Part shown: in pieces, positions 1 through 6,356 of the stretch
How positions within the stretch are numbered: the stretch's first letter is position 1
Layout: each line of letters opens with the position of its first letter
NCBI GenBank assembly: GCA_023262365.1
Contig: JALRBF010000094.1
Coordinates: 1 to 6,817, forward strand
Direction of reading: 5' to 3'
Length of the DNA stretch: 6,817 nt
From: Burkholderiaceae bacterium
Lineage (GTDB): Bacteria > Pseudomonadota > Gammaproteobacteria > Burkholderiales > Burkholderiaceae_C
The notes under the pieces: generated by a model
Told to the model about the DNA's origin: nothing
Databases searched by the model: none
What the model saw: the letters and a program-made list of their open reading frames with translations, nothing else
Translations under genes and position numbers: made by a program

Positions 1-57
1 ATCGAACCCGCGTCATTAGCTTGGAAGGCTAAGGTTCTACCATTGAACTACTCCCGC
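1..57 (-). tRNA. tRNA-Gly (anticodon UCC), 3' end cut by window edge
   Basis: On the minus strand the 5' acceptor strand GCGGGAG is at 57-51, followed by a D arm with stems GTTC and GAAC. The anticodon stem-loop has loop CTTCCAA at 27-21, giving anticodon TCC (positions 25-23), which reads GGA and GGG glycine codons. The T arm begins with CGGGTTCGA and then the window ends, so the rest of the T stem, the 3' acceptor strand and the CCA end are outside. It lies 51 nt downstream of tRNA-Tyr on the same strand and is probably cotranscribed with it. In many proteobacteria this pair is followed by tRNA-Thr and a tuf gene, but those are not visible here. Confidence 0.93.
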
Positions 58-108
58 CGCGGTGCGCGACGAGCGCAGGCTGTGCCAACCTTCGCATGTC
101 CCAGCTGC

Positions 109-194
109 TGGTGGAGGAGGTTGGATTCGAACCAACGTAGGCGTTAGCCAACAGATTTACAGTCTGCCCCCTTTAGCCACTCGGGCACCCCTCC
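109..194 (-). tRNA. tRNA-Tyr (anticodon GUA)
   Basis: This is a complete 86-nt class II tRNA with a long variable arm. On the minus strand the 5' acceptor strand GGAGGGG (194-188) pairs with CTCCTCC (119-113) with one G-U wobble. The discriminator base is A at 112, and the CCA end is encoded at 111-109. The anticodon is GTA at 160-158, in the loop context CTGTAAATC, and the T loop carries GGTTCGAATCC. The long variable arm agrees with bacterial tRNA-Tyr. It begins 40 nt after the ung stop codon and precedes tRNA-Gly. Confidence 0.97.
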
Positions 195-208
195 GCAACG
201 AACCCGAC

Positions 209-217
209 ATTATGCCA
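209..217 (-). promoter_or_regulatory. Candidate extended -10 promoter for the tRNA-Tyr/tRNA-Gly unit
   Basis: On the minus strand the 40-nt gap between ung and tRNA-Tyr holds TGG directly followed by CATAAT, a TGn extended -10 with one mismatch to TATAAT. The expected start site is about 7 nt downstream, near 202, which leaves a leader of about 8 nt before the tRNA 5' end. The following GTCGGG is a GC-rich discriminator of the kind seen at stringently controlled stable-RNA promoters. I see no good -35 hexamer at 16-18 nt, so the extended -10 would have to compensate. The assignment rests on motif match and position only. Confidence 0.45.
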
Positions 218-234
218 TGGATTTCCCCAGGCCG

Positions 235-933
235 CTACCAAAGAATGGGGGCAAACCCTTGGGACTGCAGCCACCGATTGGCTTGGCCGAAATGACCACA
301 GCCGACAAACGGCACGGGCGGGCGATTGGCCGCCAGCGGCGAGGGATGGTTGCAGGTGAAAACCTGGTGGCGTTGGGTATCAATCAGCTGCTTTTTGGCC
401 TGGGCATGGGCGCCCCAAAGCATAAACACCAAGGGGCGCTGCCCTTGGCCAAGCTGGTAAATGATTTGGTCAGTGAGTACTTCCCAACCCCAGCCGGCAT
501 GGCAAGCCGGCGCACTTGGTTCAACCGTAAGTACGGTATTAAGCAGCAGCACGCCTTGGCGCGCCCAGGGCTCCAGGCACCCGTCGGTGATGGTGCAGGT
601 GCCGCAGTCTCGTGCCACCTCTTGCAGGATGTTGCGCAGTGAGGGCGGCCGAGGCACCCCAGGGGCCACCGAAAAGGCCAAACCGTGCGCCTGGCCAGGC
701 TGGTGGTAGGGGTCTTGCCCCACGATCACCACCCGCACCGCCTCGGGTGGCGTCAACCACAGCGCCCGCAGGGGCTGGGGCGGGTACACGGTGGCGCCGG
801 CCTGTTTGCGCTGGGCCAGCCGCTGCTTGAGTTGTTGCCCGGTGGCGCCCGCAAAAAAAGTGCGAAGCGTAGGCTCCCAGTTGGGATGACAAGCCCAGCG
901 GGCGTTGGGGTTGGAAGCCGAGTGGGTGCTCAC
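235..933 (-). CDS. ung: Uracil-DNA glycosylase, family 1
   Basis: This 232-residue enzyme removes uracil from DNA and so starts base excision repair. The length is typical for Ung. Landmarks run in the family order: GQDPYH at 72-77 with catalytic D74; AHGLAFSV at 82-89 with F87 stacking on uracil; PPSLRNI at 96-102; LLLNTVLTV at 129-137 with N132 as uracil-recognition residue; LWGAHAQ at 172-178; HPSPL at 196-200 with catalytic H196; and GCGHF at 211-215. The start is GTG at 933-931. Its first four bases form a GTGA overlap with the TGA stop of the upstream unknown gene, so translation is probably coupled. The region before the GTG has no clear Shine-Dalgarno. Two positions usually given as DNA-backbone-contacting serines are Ala (A175 and A201), while S98 and S198 remain. 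The stop is TAG, 40 nt before tRNA-Tyr. Confidence 0.96.
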   Translation of the reverse strand: MSTHSASNPNARWACHPNWEPTLRTFFAGATGQQLKQRLAQRKQAGATVYPPQPLRALWLTPPEAVRVVIVGQDPYHQPGQAHGLAFSVAPGVPRPPSLRNILQEVARDCGTCTITDGCLEPWARQGVLLLNTVLTVEPSAPACHAGWGWEVLTDQIIYQLGQGQRPLVFMLWGAHAQAKKQLIDTQRHQVFTCNHPSPLAANRPPVPFVGCGHFGQANRWLQSQGFAPILW

Positions 934-2360
934 GGGCTGGCGGGTTGAACTTGGGGCAGTAAGGTGGGAGGCAAGCAGGCCGAGGGCTCGCGCAGGCGCT
1001 GTTGCATGGTGTCAACCAACGGCGGCAGCGCCGAAGGTAGGGACGGCAACGGGTCGCCGCGCTTGGCGCAACGCTGGGCTTGGGCGTGCGCCTCGGCCAA
1101 CACCAGCAGCACCGACAATTCGGCCCAGCGCCCAGCGTCGTCCATCTCGGCAAACACGGCCATGGCGTGATGCGCGCTGCGGCGCAACGACTTGACCGAC
1201 ACCGGGCGTTGGCCTTCTTTGGCCAGGGCCCATGACGCCAAGGCACGCCAGCGATGGGCGTGGGCCTCGAGGTATCGGTTATCGGTGAGTCCGCCCAGCA
1301 AGGCCGCTTCGGCCTCCCATTTAACTTGCTCCCAGTGCTGGGGCTGGCCAAGCAGGGCCAGTTGGGCGGCGCTGTGGGCTTGTTGCAAGGCCAACACCGC
1401 GCTGGTGCGCGAGCCGCGTGGGGCACGTTCCATCCAGTGGCTGGTCCAGGCAACAACTTGCGCGTACCCCGCCGCGCCGGCCTCTAGGGCGATGTCGATG
1501 CCGGTGGATAACAAGTCCCACACCGCCGCTGGGGCCAGCCCGGGGTGTTGCGCGGCCTGTGCCAAGGCCACCTGCGCCATGCGCAGCGCCTGCCCGTGGC
1601 GGTGGTACCGACGATGCAGCAACAAGGTCTGCGTGACCGCCTGTTGCCAATCGGTGGCCGGGGCGTGGTGCCGTTGACGCCACTGGCGCAACGCCTGCTG
1701 CGCCGCGCCAAAACCGTCTGGGCTGGGCCGATGCCTAGCCCGCCAACCAAGCCACATGGCGTAGGCACGCTGCCAGACGTGGTGCAAGGGGCCATGGCGA
1801 AGGCTGGGGGTGGCTTGCACCACCGCCTGGGTGCGGCGCGCTTGCCTATGCAAGACCCGCGCCTGCGCCGGCTGCGTGCCAGCGAGCGAGAGCTGCATGC
1901 GGCATGCCACGGCAAAACCCAATAGGCCTGCCATGGGGTGTGCGGCCAATCCAGCCGGGGGCGGACATGGCGGTGGCTCAAGACGCCGCCAGTGGCCGAC
2001 CAAGGCCGCGTTGTACGACCAGTCAAGCCATGCAAGGGTATGGGCGCAGCGCGCGCGCCAAGAGGCCACCGGCTGCCCGGCCATGGCGTAGTGGGCCGCC
2101 GATTGGTCAAATGCTTGGCTGGCTAAGGCGAGCACCACGGGGTCTTGCATGCGCAGCGCGCGGGCGGATTCGCAACGCGCCAAGCGCAGCCACAGCGCCG
2201 CGCGCGTGCCTCGCCGCCAACGCCACGGCGCGTCGTCAATCAAGCGACGCAGTGCCGCTGAGGCTTGGTCCTGCAATGCGATGCGTAACACGCGCCGCAG
2301 CTCGTGGGCTGCTTGTTGGCGCAACGACCCAGCCGTGATGGCGTGGCGGCGTGACTTCAT
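930..2360 (-). CDS. Uncharacterised Trp/His-rich helical protein, TPR-like
   Basis: I do not recognise this 476-residue protein. It is predicted to be soluble: it has no signal peptide and no convincing membrane segment, and it is mostly helix-forming Ala, Leu, Arg and Gln. Composition is unusual, with 20 Trp (about 4%), 25 His, only 5 Lys and 2 Asn. From about residue 365 to 430 the spacing of Ala, Leu and aromatic residues, including FAEMDDAGRWAELSVLLVLA at 403-422, resembles MalT/TPR_12-type tetratricopeptide repeats. A Pro-rich stretch sits at 129-136 (PPPCPPPA), and the C-terminal 40 residues are Pro-rich and probably flexible. The ATG at 2360 is chosen because AGGGAG lies 8 nt upstream; an in-frame extension to 2498 would run into trpC and reads as low-complexity Cys/Arg/Pro sequence. 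The gene sits 52 nt after trpC, and its TGA overlaps the ung GTG. Scaffold or protein-protein contact is the only role the fold suggests. Reality of the gene is well supported; function is unknown. Confidence 0.8.
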   Translation of the reverse strand: MKSRRHAITAGSLRQQAAHELRRVLRIALQDQASAALRRLIDDAPWRWRRGTRAALWLRLARCESARALRMQDPVVLALASQAFDQSAAHYAMAGQPVASWRARCAHTLAWLDWSYNAALVGHWRRLEPPPCPPPAGLAAHPMAGLLGFAVACRMQLSLAGTQPAQARVLHRQARRTQAVVQATPSLRHGPLHHVWQRAYAMWLGWRARHRPSPDGFGAAQQALRQWRQRHHAPATDWQQAVTQTLLLHRRYHRHGQALRMAQVALAQAAQHPGLAPAAVWDLLSTGIDIALEAGAAGYAQVVAWTSHWMERAPRGSRTSAVLALQQAHSAAQLALLGQPQHWEQVKWEAEAALLGGLTDNRYLEAHAHRWRALASWALAKEGQRPVSVKSLRRSAHHAMAVFAEMDDAGRWAELSVLLVLAEAHAQAQRCAKRGDPLPSLPSALPPLVDTMQQRLREPSACLPPTLLPQVQPASP

Positions 2361-2368
2361 GACTCTTA

Positions 2369-2374
2369 CTCCCT
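2369..2374 (-). promoter_or_regulatory. Shine-Dalgarno site that fixes the start of the unknown gene
   Basis: The minus strand reads AGGGAG at 2374-2369, 8 nt before the ATG at 2360. It is one of only two clear ribosome binding sites in the window. It marks the gene between trpC and ung as independently translated and argues against the longer in-frame start at 2498. Confidence 0.7.
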
Positions 2375-2380
2375 GCCGCG

Positions 2381-2386
2381 ATTGTA
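2381..2386 (-). promoter_or_regulatory. Candidate internal -10 element (TACAAT) before the unknown gene
   Basis: The minus strand of the 52-nt trpC to unknown-gene gap holds TACAAT, one mismatch from the sigma-70 -10 consensus. Transcription would begin near 2374, giving a leader of about 14 nt with the Shine-Dalgarno at its very 5' end. No recognisable -35 lies 16-18 nt upstream; that stretch is GC-rich. If active it would let the unknown gene and ung be transcribed without the trp genes. Confidence 0.35.
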
Positions 2387-2415
2387 GGCGGGAGCGAGGA
2401 CAGGCCCCGCGCCTA
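2385..2415 (-). repeat. Imperfect inverted repeat from the trpC stop codon to the -10 element
   Basis: On the minus strand TAGGCGCGGG (2415-2406, beginning with the trpC stop) can pair with CCCGCCTA (2392-2385). This gives 8 base pairs with one bulged C around a loop of about 13-14 nt. No run of T follows, so it is not a classic intrinsic terminator. It could act as a weak hairpin at the trpC mRNA end, or be chance in GC-rich sequence. Confidence 0.35.
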
Positions 2416-3207
2416 GGGCGTGAACAGCGTGTGCAGCGCCGCGCCGGGGTCGGGTTGGCGCATGAAGGCCTCGCCAACCAAAAAAGCGTGAATGTCATGG
2501 TCGCGCAAACGCTGCACGTCAGCCGGCCCGCTGATGCCTGACTCGGTTACCAGCAAGCGCTCGGGTGGGCACAGCTGGCGCAACCGGATGCTGGTCTCGA
2601 GGTTGACCTCGAAGGTGCGCAAGTCGCGGTTGTTCACCCCCAACAACGGCGTGCGCAAAGCACACGCGCGCTCAAGTTCGGCCTCGTCATGCACCTCCAC
2701 CAGCACGGCCAGCCCCAGATCAAGGGCGAGCGATTCCAGGGCTTGCATGGTGGCGTCGTCTAAGCACGCGGCAATGAGCAAAATGCAATCGGCGTGCATG
2801 GCCGCGGCTTGATACACCTGGTAGGCGTCAACCATGAAGTCTTTGCGCAGCACCGGCAGGCTGCACGCGGCGCGCGCTTGCTCGAGGTAGGCTGAGCTGC
2901 CTTGAAAAAACGGCGCGTCGGTAAGCACCGACAGGCACGCGGCACCGCCGCGCTGGTAGCTTGCAGCAATCGCCTCGGGGTCAAACGGGTCGCGCAGCAG
3001 CCCTTTGGAGGGGCTGGCCTTTTTGACCTCGGCAATGACCGCACTGCCCCCGGCGGCGACCCGCCCTTGCAGGGCCTGCACAAAGTCGCGCGGCACACGC
3101 GCGGTGGACTCGACCCGGGCACGCAGCGCCGCCAGCGACTCGGCCGCTTGGGCCGCCGCCACCTCTTGGCGCTTGACCGCCACGATACGCTGCAAAATGT
3201 CGCTCAT
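2413..3207 (-). CDS. trpC: Indole-3-glycerol-phosphate synthase
   Basis: This 264-residue (beta/alpha)8-barrel enzyme converts 1-(2-carboxyphenylamino)-1-deoxyribulose 5-phosphate to indole-3-glycerol phosphate, with loss of CO2 and water. It is the monofunctional form, with no fused TrpF domain. The signature [12 protein letters not shown] spans 58-69, with E60 and catalytic K62. Next come LRKDF at 120-124 with catalytic K122, VEVHDEAE at 170-177 with E171, GVNNRDL at 190-196 with N192, TESGIS at 221-226 with E223, and the phosphate-binding LVGEAFM at 243-249. The ATG at 3207 overlaps the trpD TGA in an ATGA junction, implying translational coupling. A longer in-frame start at 3243 would lie inside trpD and is rejected. 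There is no clear Shine-Dalgarno. The stop is TAG at 2415-2413. Confidence 0.97.
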   Translation of the reverse strand: MSDILQRIVAVKRQEVAAAQAAESLAALRARVESTARVPRDFVQALQGRVAAGGSAVIAEVKKASPSKGLLRDPFDPEAIAASYQRGGAACLSVLTDAPFFQGSSAYLEQARAACSLPVLRKDFMVDAYQVYQAAAMHADCILLIAACLDDATMQALESLALDLGLAVLVEVHDEAELERACALRTPLLGVNNRDLRTFEVNLETSIRLRQLCPPERLLVTESGISGPADVQRLRDHDIHAFLVGEAFMRQPDPGAALHTLFTP

Positions 3208-4241
3208 GTGGTTGGCGACTGTGCGTTGCAAAACGCCCGCCACTGCTCGAGTTTGGCCAGCGCCGCGCCCTCGGCAATAAGGCGCTGGGCCTGTATCAGG
3301 CCATCTTTAACGCTGGCGGCGCGACCCGCCACATACAACGCGGCCCCGGCATTGAGCGCCACGATGTCGCTGGCTGGGCCAGCCTCGCCTTGCAACACCG
3401 CCATGACCATGGCTTGCGACGCCTCAGGGGTATCCACGCGAAAGGCGCGCTGGCCAGCCATGGTCAAGCCAAAATCTTCGGGGTGCATGGTGTATTCCAT
3501 GACCTCACCGTCGCGCAACTCGGCCACCATGGTGTCGCCACCCAGCGTGATCTCGTCCATGCCGTCGGTGCCGTAAACCACCATGGCGCGGCTGGCGCCC
3601 AGGCGTTGCAGGGCGCGTGCCTGTATGCCCACCAAATCGGGGTGAAACACCCCCATCAAAATATTGGGCGCGCCAGCCGGGTTGGTCAGCGGCCCCAAAA
3701 TGTTGAACATGGTGCGCACCCCGAGTTCTTTGCGCACCGGAGCCACGTTTTTCATGGCTGGGTGATGCGCCGGGGCAAACATAAACCCCAAGCCGACTTG
3801 GTCAATGCTTTGCGCAATGATGGCCGGGGGCAACTGAATGCGAATACCCAATTGTTCGAGCAAGTCGGCGCTGCCGCTGCGGCTGGAGACGCTGCGGTTG
3901 CCGTGTTTGCTCACGCGCGCGCCACCGGCAGCGGCCACCAGCATGGCGCAGGTGCTGATGTTGAAGGTATGCGAGCCATCGCCACCGGTGCCCACGATGT
4001 CCACCAGGTGCGCGGGGTCGTCCACCCTTACCGGGGTGGCAAACTCGCGCATCACCTGCGCCGCGGCGGTGATTTCGCCTATGGTTTCTTTTTTGACGCG
4101 CAGCCCGGTGATAAGCGCTGAGGTCATGACGGGCGACAAGTCGCCGCGCATGATGAGGCGCATGAGGTGCAACATTTCGTCGTGAAAGATTTCACGGTGT
4201 TCGATGACACGCTGCAAAGCGTCTTGAGGGGTGATAGGCAT
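3204..4241 (-). CDS. trpD: Anthranilate phosphoribosyltransferase
   Basis: This enzyme transfers phosphoribose from PRPP to anthranilate, the second committed step to tryptophan. It has 345 residues, normal for the family. The helical N-terminal domain holds HREIFHDEM at 15-23. PRPP is bound by [15 protein letters not shown] at 83-97 and by [15 protein letters not shown] at 112-126. Anthranilate and PRPP contacts follow in [19 protein letters not shown] (159-177), including R170, and in NILGPLTNP (180-188). D229 and E230 in GMDEIT match the Mg-binding pair. The start is uncertain: ATG 4241 gives MPITPQDAL, resembling homologues as I recall them, whereas ATG 4268 would add nine residues and read through a run of seven C. 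Neither has a good Shine-Dalgarno. The gene follows trpG and overlaps trpC by 4 nt. Confidence 0.96.
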   Translation of the reverse strand: MPITPQDALQRVIEHREIFHDEMLHLMRLIMRGDLSPVMTSALITGLRVKKETIGEITAAAQVMREFATPVRVDDPAHLVDIVGTGGDGSHTFNISTCAMLVAAAGGARVSKHGNRSVSSRSGSADLLEQLGIRIQLPPAIIAQSIDQVGLGFMFAPAHHPAMKNVAPVRKELGVRTMFNILGPLTNPAGAPNILMGVFHPDLVGIQARALQRLGASRAMVVYGTDGMDEITLGGDTMVAELRDGEVMEYTMHPEDFGLTMAGQRAFRVDTPEASQAMVMAVLQGEAGPASDIVALNAGAALYVAGRAASVKDGLIQAQRLIAEGAALAKLEQWRAFCNAQSPTT

Positions 4242-4278
4242 GATGGACTTGGGGGGGACAGTGGTCATTGGCGCAATT

Positions 4279-4851
4279 CTAGGCACGCAAAAAGTTTTGC
4301 AGCAGCGCGTGCCCGTGGTGGGTGAGGATGGATTCGGGGTGAAACTGCACGCCGTGCACGTTGAATTGACGGTGTCGCACGCCCATGATTTCGCCATCGT
4401 CGCACCATGCCGTCACTTCCAAGCAGTCGGGCAAGCTGGCACGCTCTAAGGCCAAGGAATGATAGCGGTTGACCTCGTAGCGCGTGGGCAAGCCAGCAAA
4501 CACGCTGGCGCCTTGATGCTCGAGCACGCTGACTTTGCCGTGCATCAGGGTTTGCGCGCGCACCACGCGGGCGCCGTAGGCCGCGCCTAAGCTTTGGTGC
4601 CCCAAACACACCCCCAGCACCGGAATGTGTGGGCCCAGCGCCGCAATCGCAGCCATCGACACGCCGGCCTCATTGGGCGTGCACGGCCCGGGCGAGACCA
4701 ACAAGCGCCGCGGACGCAGGGCCAGCAGCGCCTCAAGCGAGAGTGCGTCGTTGCGATACACCTCGACCGAAGCGCCCAACTCACCGAGGTACTGCACCAG
4801 GTTGTAGGTGAAGCTGTCGTAGTTGTCGATGACGATGACATCGGTGCTCAT
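4279..4851 (-). CDS. trpG: Anthranilate synthase glutamine amidotransferase subunit
   Basis: This 190-residue class I glutamine amidotransferase hydrolyses glutamine and passes ammonia to TrpE. The N-terminal [15 protein letters not shown] (8-22) is typical of TrpG/PabA. SPGPCTP at 53-59 belongs to the glutamine/oxyanion region. The nucleophile is C82 in GVCLGHQ (80-86), and the catalytic His-Glu pair is H171 and E173 in VQFHPES (168-174). No phosphoribosyltransferase domain is fused. ATG 4851 is chosen because it forms an ATGA overlap with the trpE stop and because GGAGGG lies at 4860-4855, just upstream. A longer frame to 4926 would lie within trpE. The sequence alone does not exclude use as PabA as well, since such subunits can serve both anthranilate and aminodeoxychorismate synthases. 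The stop is TAG at 4281-4279. Confidence 0.96.
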   Translation of the reverse strand: MSTDVIVIDNYDSFTYNLVQYLGELGASVEVYRNDALSLEALLALRPRRLLVSPGPCTPNEAGVSMAAIAALGPHIPVLGVCLGHQSLGAAYGARVVRAQTLMHGKVSVLEHQGASVFAGLPTRYEVNRYHSLALERASLPDCLEVTAWCDDGEIMGVRHRQFNVHGVQFHPESILTHHGHALLQNFLRA

Positions 4852-6356
4852 GCGCCCTCCATGCCACGTTCGGCCAGTTCGGCCGCGCGCAACAAGGCGC
4901 GAGCTTTGTGTTGCGTTTCGTGCCATTCGGCCGCAGGCACCGAGTCGGCCACCACACCGGCGGCCGCTTGCACGTAAAGCGTGCCGTTTTTGATGACACC
5001 GGTGCGAATGGCGATGGCCACGTCCATGTCGCCGGCGTAGCTAAGGTAGCCGCAGGCCCCGGCGTACACGCCGCGCTTGGTGGGCTCGAGTCGGTCAATC
5101 CACTCCATGGCGTGCACTTTGGGCGCGCCCGAGAGGGTGCCGGCCGGAAAACACGCGCGCAGCACGTCCATGTTGCTTAGGCCCTCGCGCAACTGGCCTT
5201 CAACATGACTGACGATGTGCATGACGTGGCTGTAGCGCTCCACGGCAAACGCCTCGCTTACCTTGACGCTGCCCACTTGCGCGATGCGGCCCACGTCGTT
5301 GCGCGCCAAGTCAATGAGCATGACGTGCTCGGCCCGCTCTTTGGGGTCGGCCAGCAACGCGGCCTCGGCGGCCTGGTCTTGTTCGGGCGTGGCGCCGCGC
5401 GCGGCAGTGCCCGCCAAGGGCCGGATGATGACTTTTTGACCGTCGGGGGTGGCTTCTTGCCGCACCAAAATCTCGGGCGAGGCGCCCACCACGTGCATGT
5501 CCCCAAGGTGGTAGTAGTACATGTACGGGCTGGGGTTGAGTGAGCGCAAGGCGCGATACAACGCCAGCGGCGAGGCGTCAAAGCGCTTGTGCACGCGCTG
5601 GCCAACCACCACCTGCATGAAGTCGCCGGCTTGAATCAAGCCCTGCGCCTGGCGCACGGCCGCCTCAAAGTCGGCTTGTGTGCGCTCGTGCTGTACCGGG
5701 TGCGCCACGTGGCCACCCAGGGCAGGGGCGTGCACCGGCACGTCAAGGCGCGCCTTGAGCTCATTAAGCCGCGCGTTGGCGCGGGCATATGCATCGGCCT
5801 CATCCGGGTTGGCGTAGACCATGAGGTGCAATTTGCCCGTCAGGTTGTCGATCACGGCCAGCTCGTCGGTGTGCAGCAACAAAATGTCGGGGCAGTCCAG
5901 CGGGTCGGGCGGACACGAGTGGGCGAGCTTGGGTTCGATGTGGCGCACGGTGTCGTAGCCAAAATAGCCCGCCAAGCCGCCACAAAAACGCGGCATATTG
6001 GGTTGCGGCGCCACGCGAAAGCGCTGTTGGTAGGCGGCGATGAAGTCCAGCGGGTTGCCCGCGGCGCGCTCCACCACCTGGTCGTGCTGCCACACCTCGG
6101 TGCAGGCCTGGGCGCCGAAGCCGCGGCTGACCAAGCGGGTGTGCGCTGGCAGGCCTATAAAGCTGTAGCGGCCAAAGCGCTCGCCACCGACCACCGATTC
6201 GAGCAAAAAGCTGTGGCGCCCGCCGTTTTCTGTTTGGGCGAGTTTGAGGTACAGCGACAGCGGGGTTTCGAGGTCGGCAAAGGCCGTGGCCATCAACGCA
6301 ATGCGGTTGTAGCCCTGGGCAGCCTGTGCGTCAAAGTCTTCGCGCGTAAGCATCAT
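4848..6356 (-). CDS. trpE: Anthranilate synthase component I
   Basis: This 502-residue subunit makes anthranilate from chorismate using ammonia supplied by TrpG. The N-terminal domain carries LLES at 51-54, the element tied to tryptophan feedback inhibition in enteric TrpE, followed by GRYSFIG at 62-68. The chorismate-binding domain shows [11 protein letters not shown] at 311-321, [18 protein letters not shown] at 340-357, [11 protein letters not shown] at 377-387, [19 protein letters not shown] at 403-421 and [17 protein letters not shown] at 465-481. Length and motif set fit TrpE rather than PabB or an isochorismate synthase. The start is the ATG at 6356, which forms ATGA with the rpe stop; a second ATG follows at 6353. 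No clear Shine-Dalgarno is visible, so translation probably depends on rpe. No leader peptide or attenuator can fit at this junction. Confidence 0.97.
   Translation of the reverse strand: MMLTREDFDAQAAQGYNRIALMATAFADLETPLSLYLKLAQTENGGRHSFLLESVVGGERFGRYSFIGLPAHTRLVSRGFGAQACTEVWQHDQVVERAAGNPLDFIAAYQQRFRVAPQPNMPRFCGGLAGYFGYDTVRHIEPKLAHSCPPDPLDCPDILLLHTDELAVIDNLTGKLHLMVYANPDEADAYARANARLNELKARLDVPVHAPALGGHVAHPVQHERTQADFEAAVRQAQGLIQAGDFMQVVVGQRVHKRFDASPLALYRALRSLNPSPYMYYYHLGDMHVVGASPEILVRQEATPDGQKVIIRPLAGTAARGATPEQDQAAEAALLADPKERAEHVMLIDLARNDVGRIAQVGSVKVSEAFAVERYSHVMHIVSHVEGQLREGLSNMDVLRACFPAGTLSGAPKVHAMEWIDRLEPTKRGVYAGACGYLSYAGDMDVAIAIRTGVIKNGTLYVQAAAGVVADSVPAAEWHETQHKARALLRAAELAERGMEGA
4855..4860 (-). 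promoter_or_regulatory. Shine-Dalgarno site of trpG inside the end of trpE
   Basis: The minus strand reads GGAGGG at 4860-4855, three nt before the trpG ATG. It is the strongest Shine-Dalgarno match in the window. It fixes the trpG start at the 4-nt overlap and may keep TrpG synthesis in step with TrpE, its partner subunit. Confidence 0.65.

Noticed and set aside
493..511. Hairpin made of two GCCGGC copies 7 nt apart
   Set aside because: It lies within ung coding sequence, has a stem of only 6 bp and is followed by no T tract. GCCGGC is self-complementary, and such repeats arise often in GC-rich DNA.
539..1456. 305-codon minus-strand frame overlapping ung and the unknown gene
   Set aside because: It is in another frame across two genes joined by a GTGA overlap. 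Its translation is low-complexity Pro/Arg/Ala without any Ung motif.
2385..2415. Intrinsic terminator after trpC
   Set aside because: The repeat has a bulge and no downstream U tract, so it is recorded only as an inverted repeat.
2361..2498. N-terminal extension of the unknown protein to an ATG at 2498
   Set aside because: It would overlap the 3' end of trpC by over 80 nt and adds Cys/Arg/Pro-rich sequence. The ATG at 2360 has a good Shine-Dalgarno.
3390..4121. 243-codon open frame on the plus strand opposite trpD
   Set aside because: It is antisense to conserved TrpD motifs, and its His/Gly/Val-rich composition is typical of a shadow frame.
4852..4926. N-terminal extension of TrpG to 4926, and likewise of TrpC to 3243
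   Set aside because: Both extensions lie inside the preceding gene and have no family similarity. The ATGA overlaps mark the natural starts.
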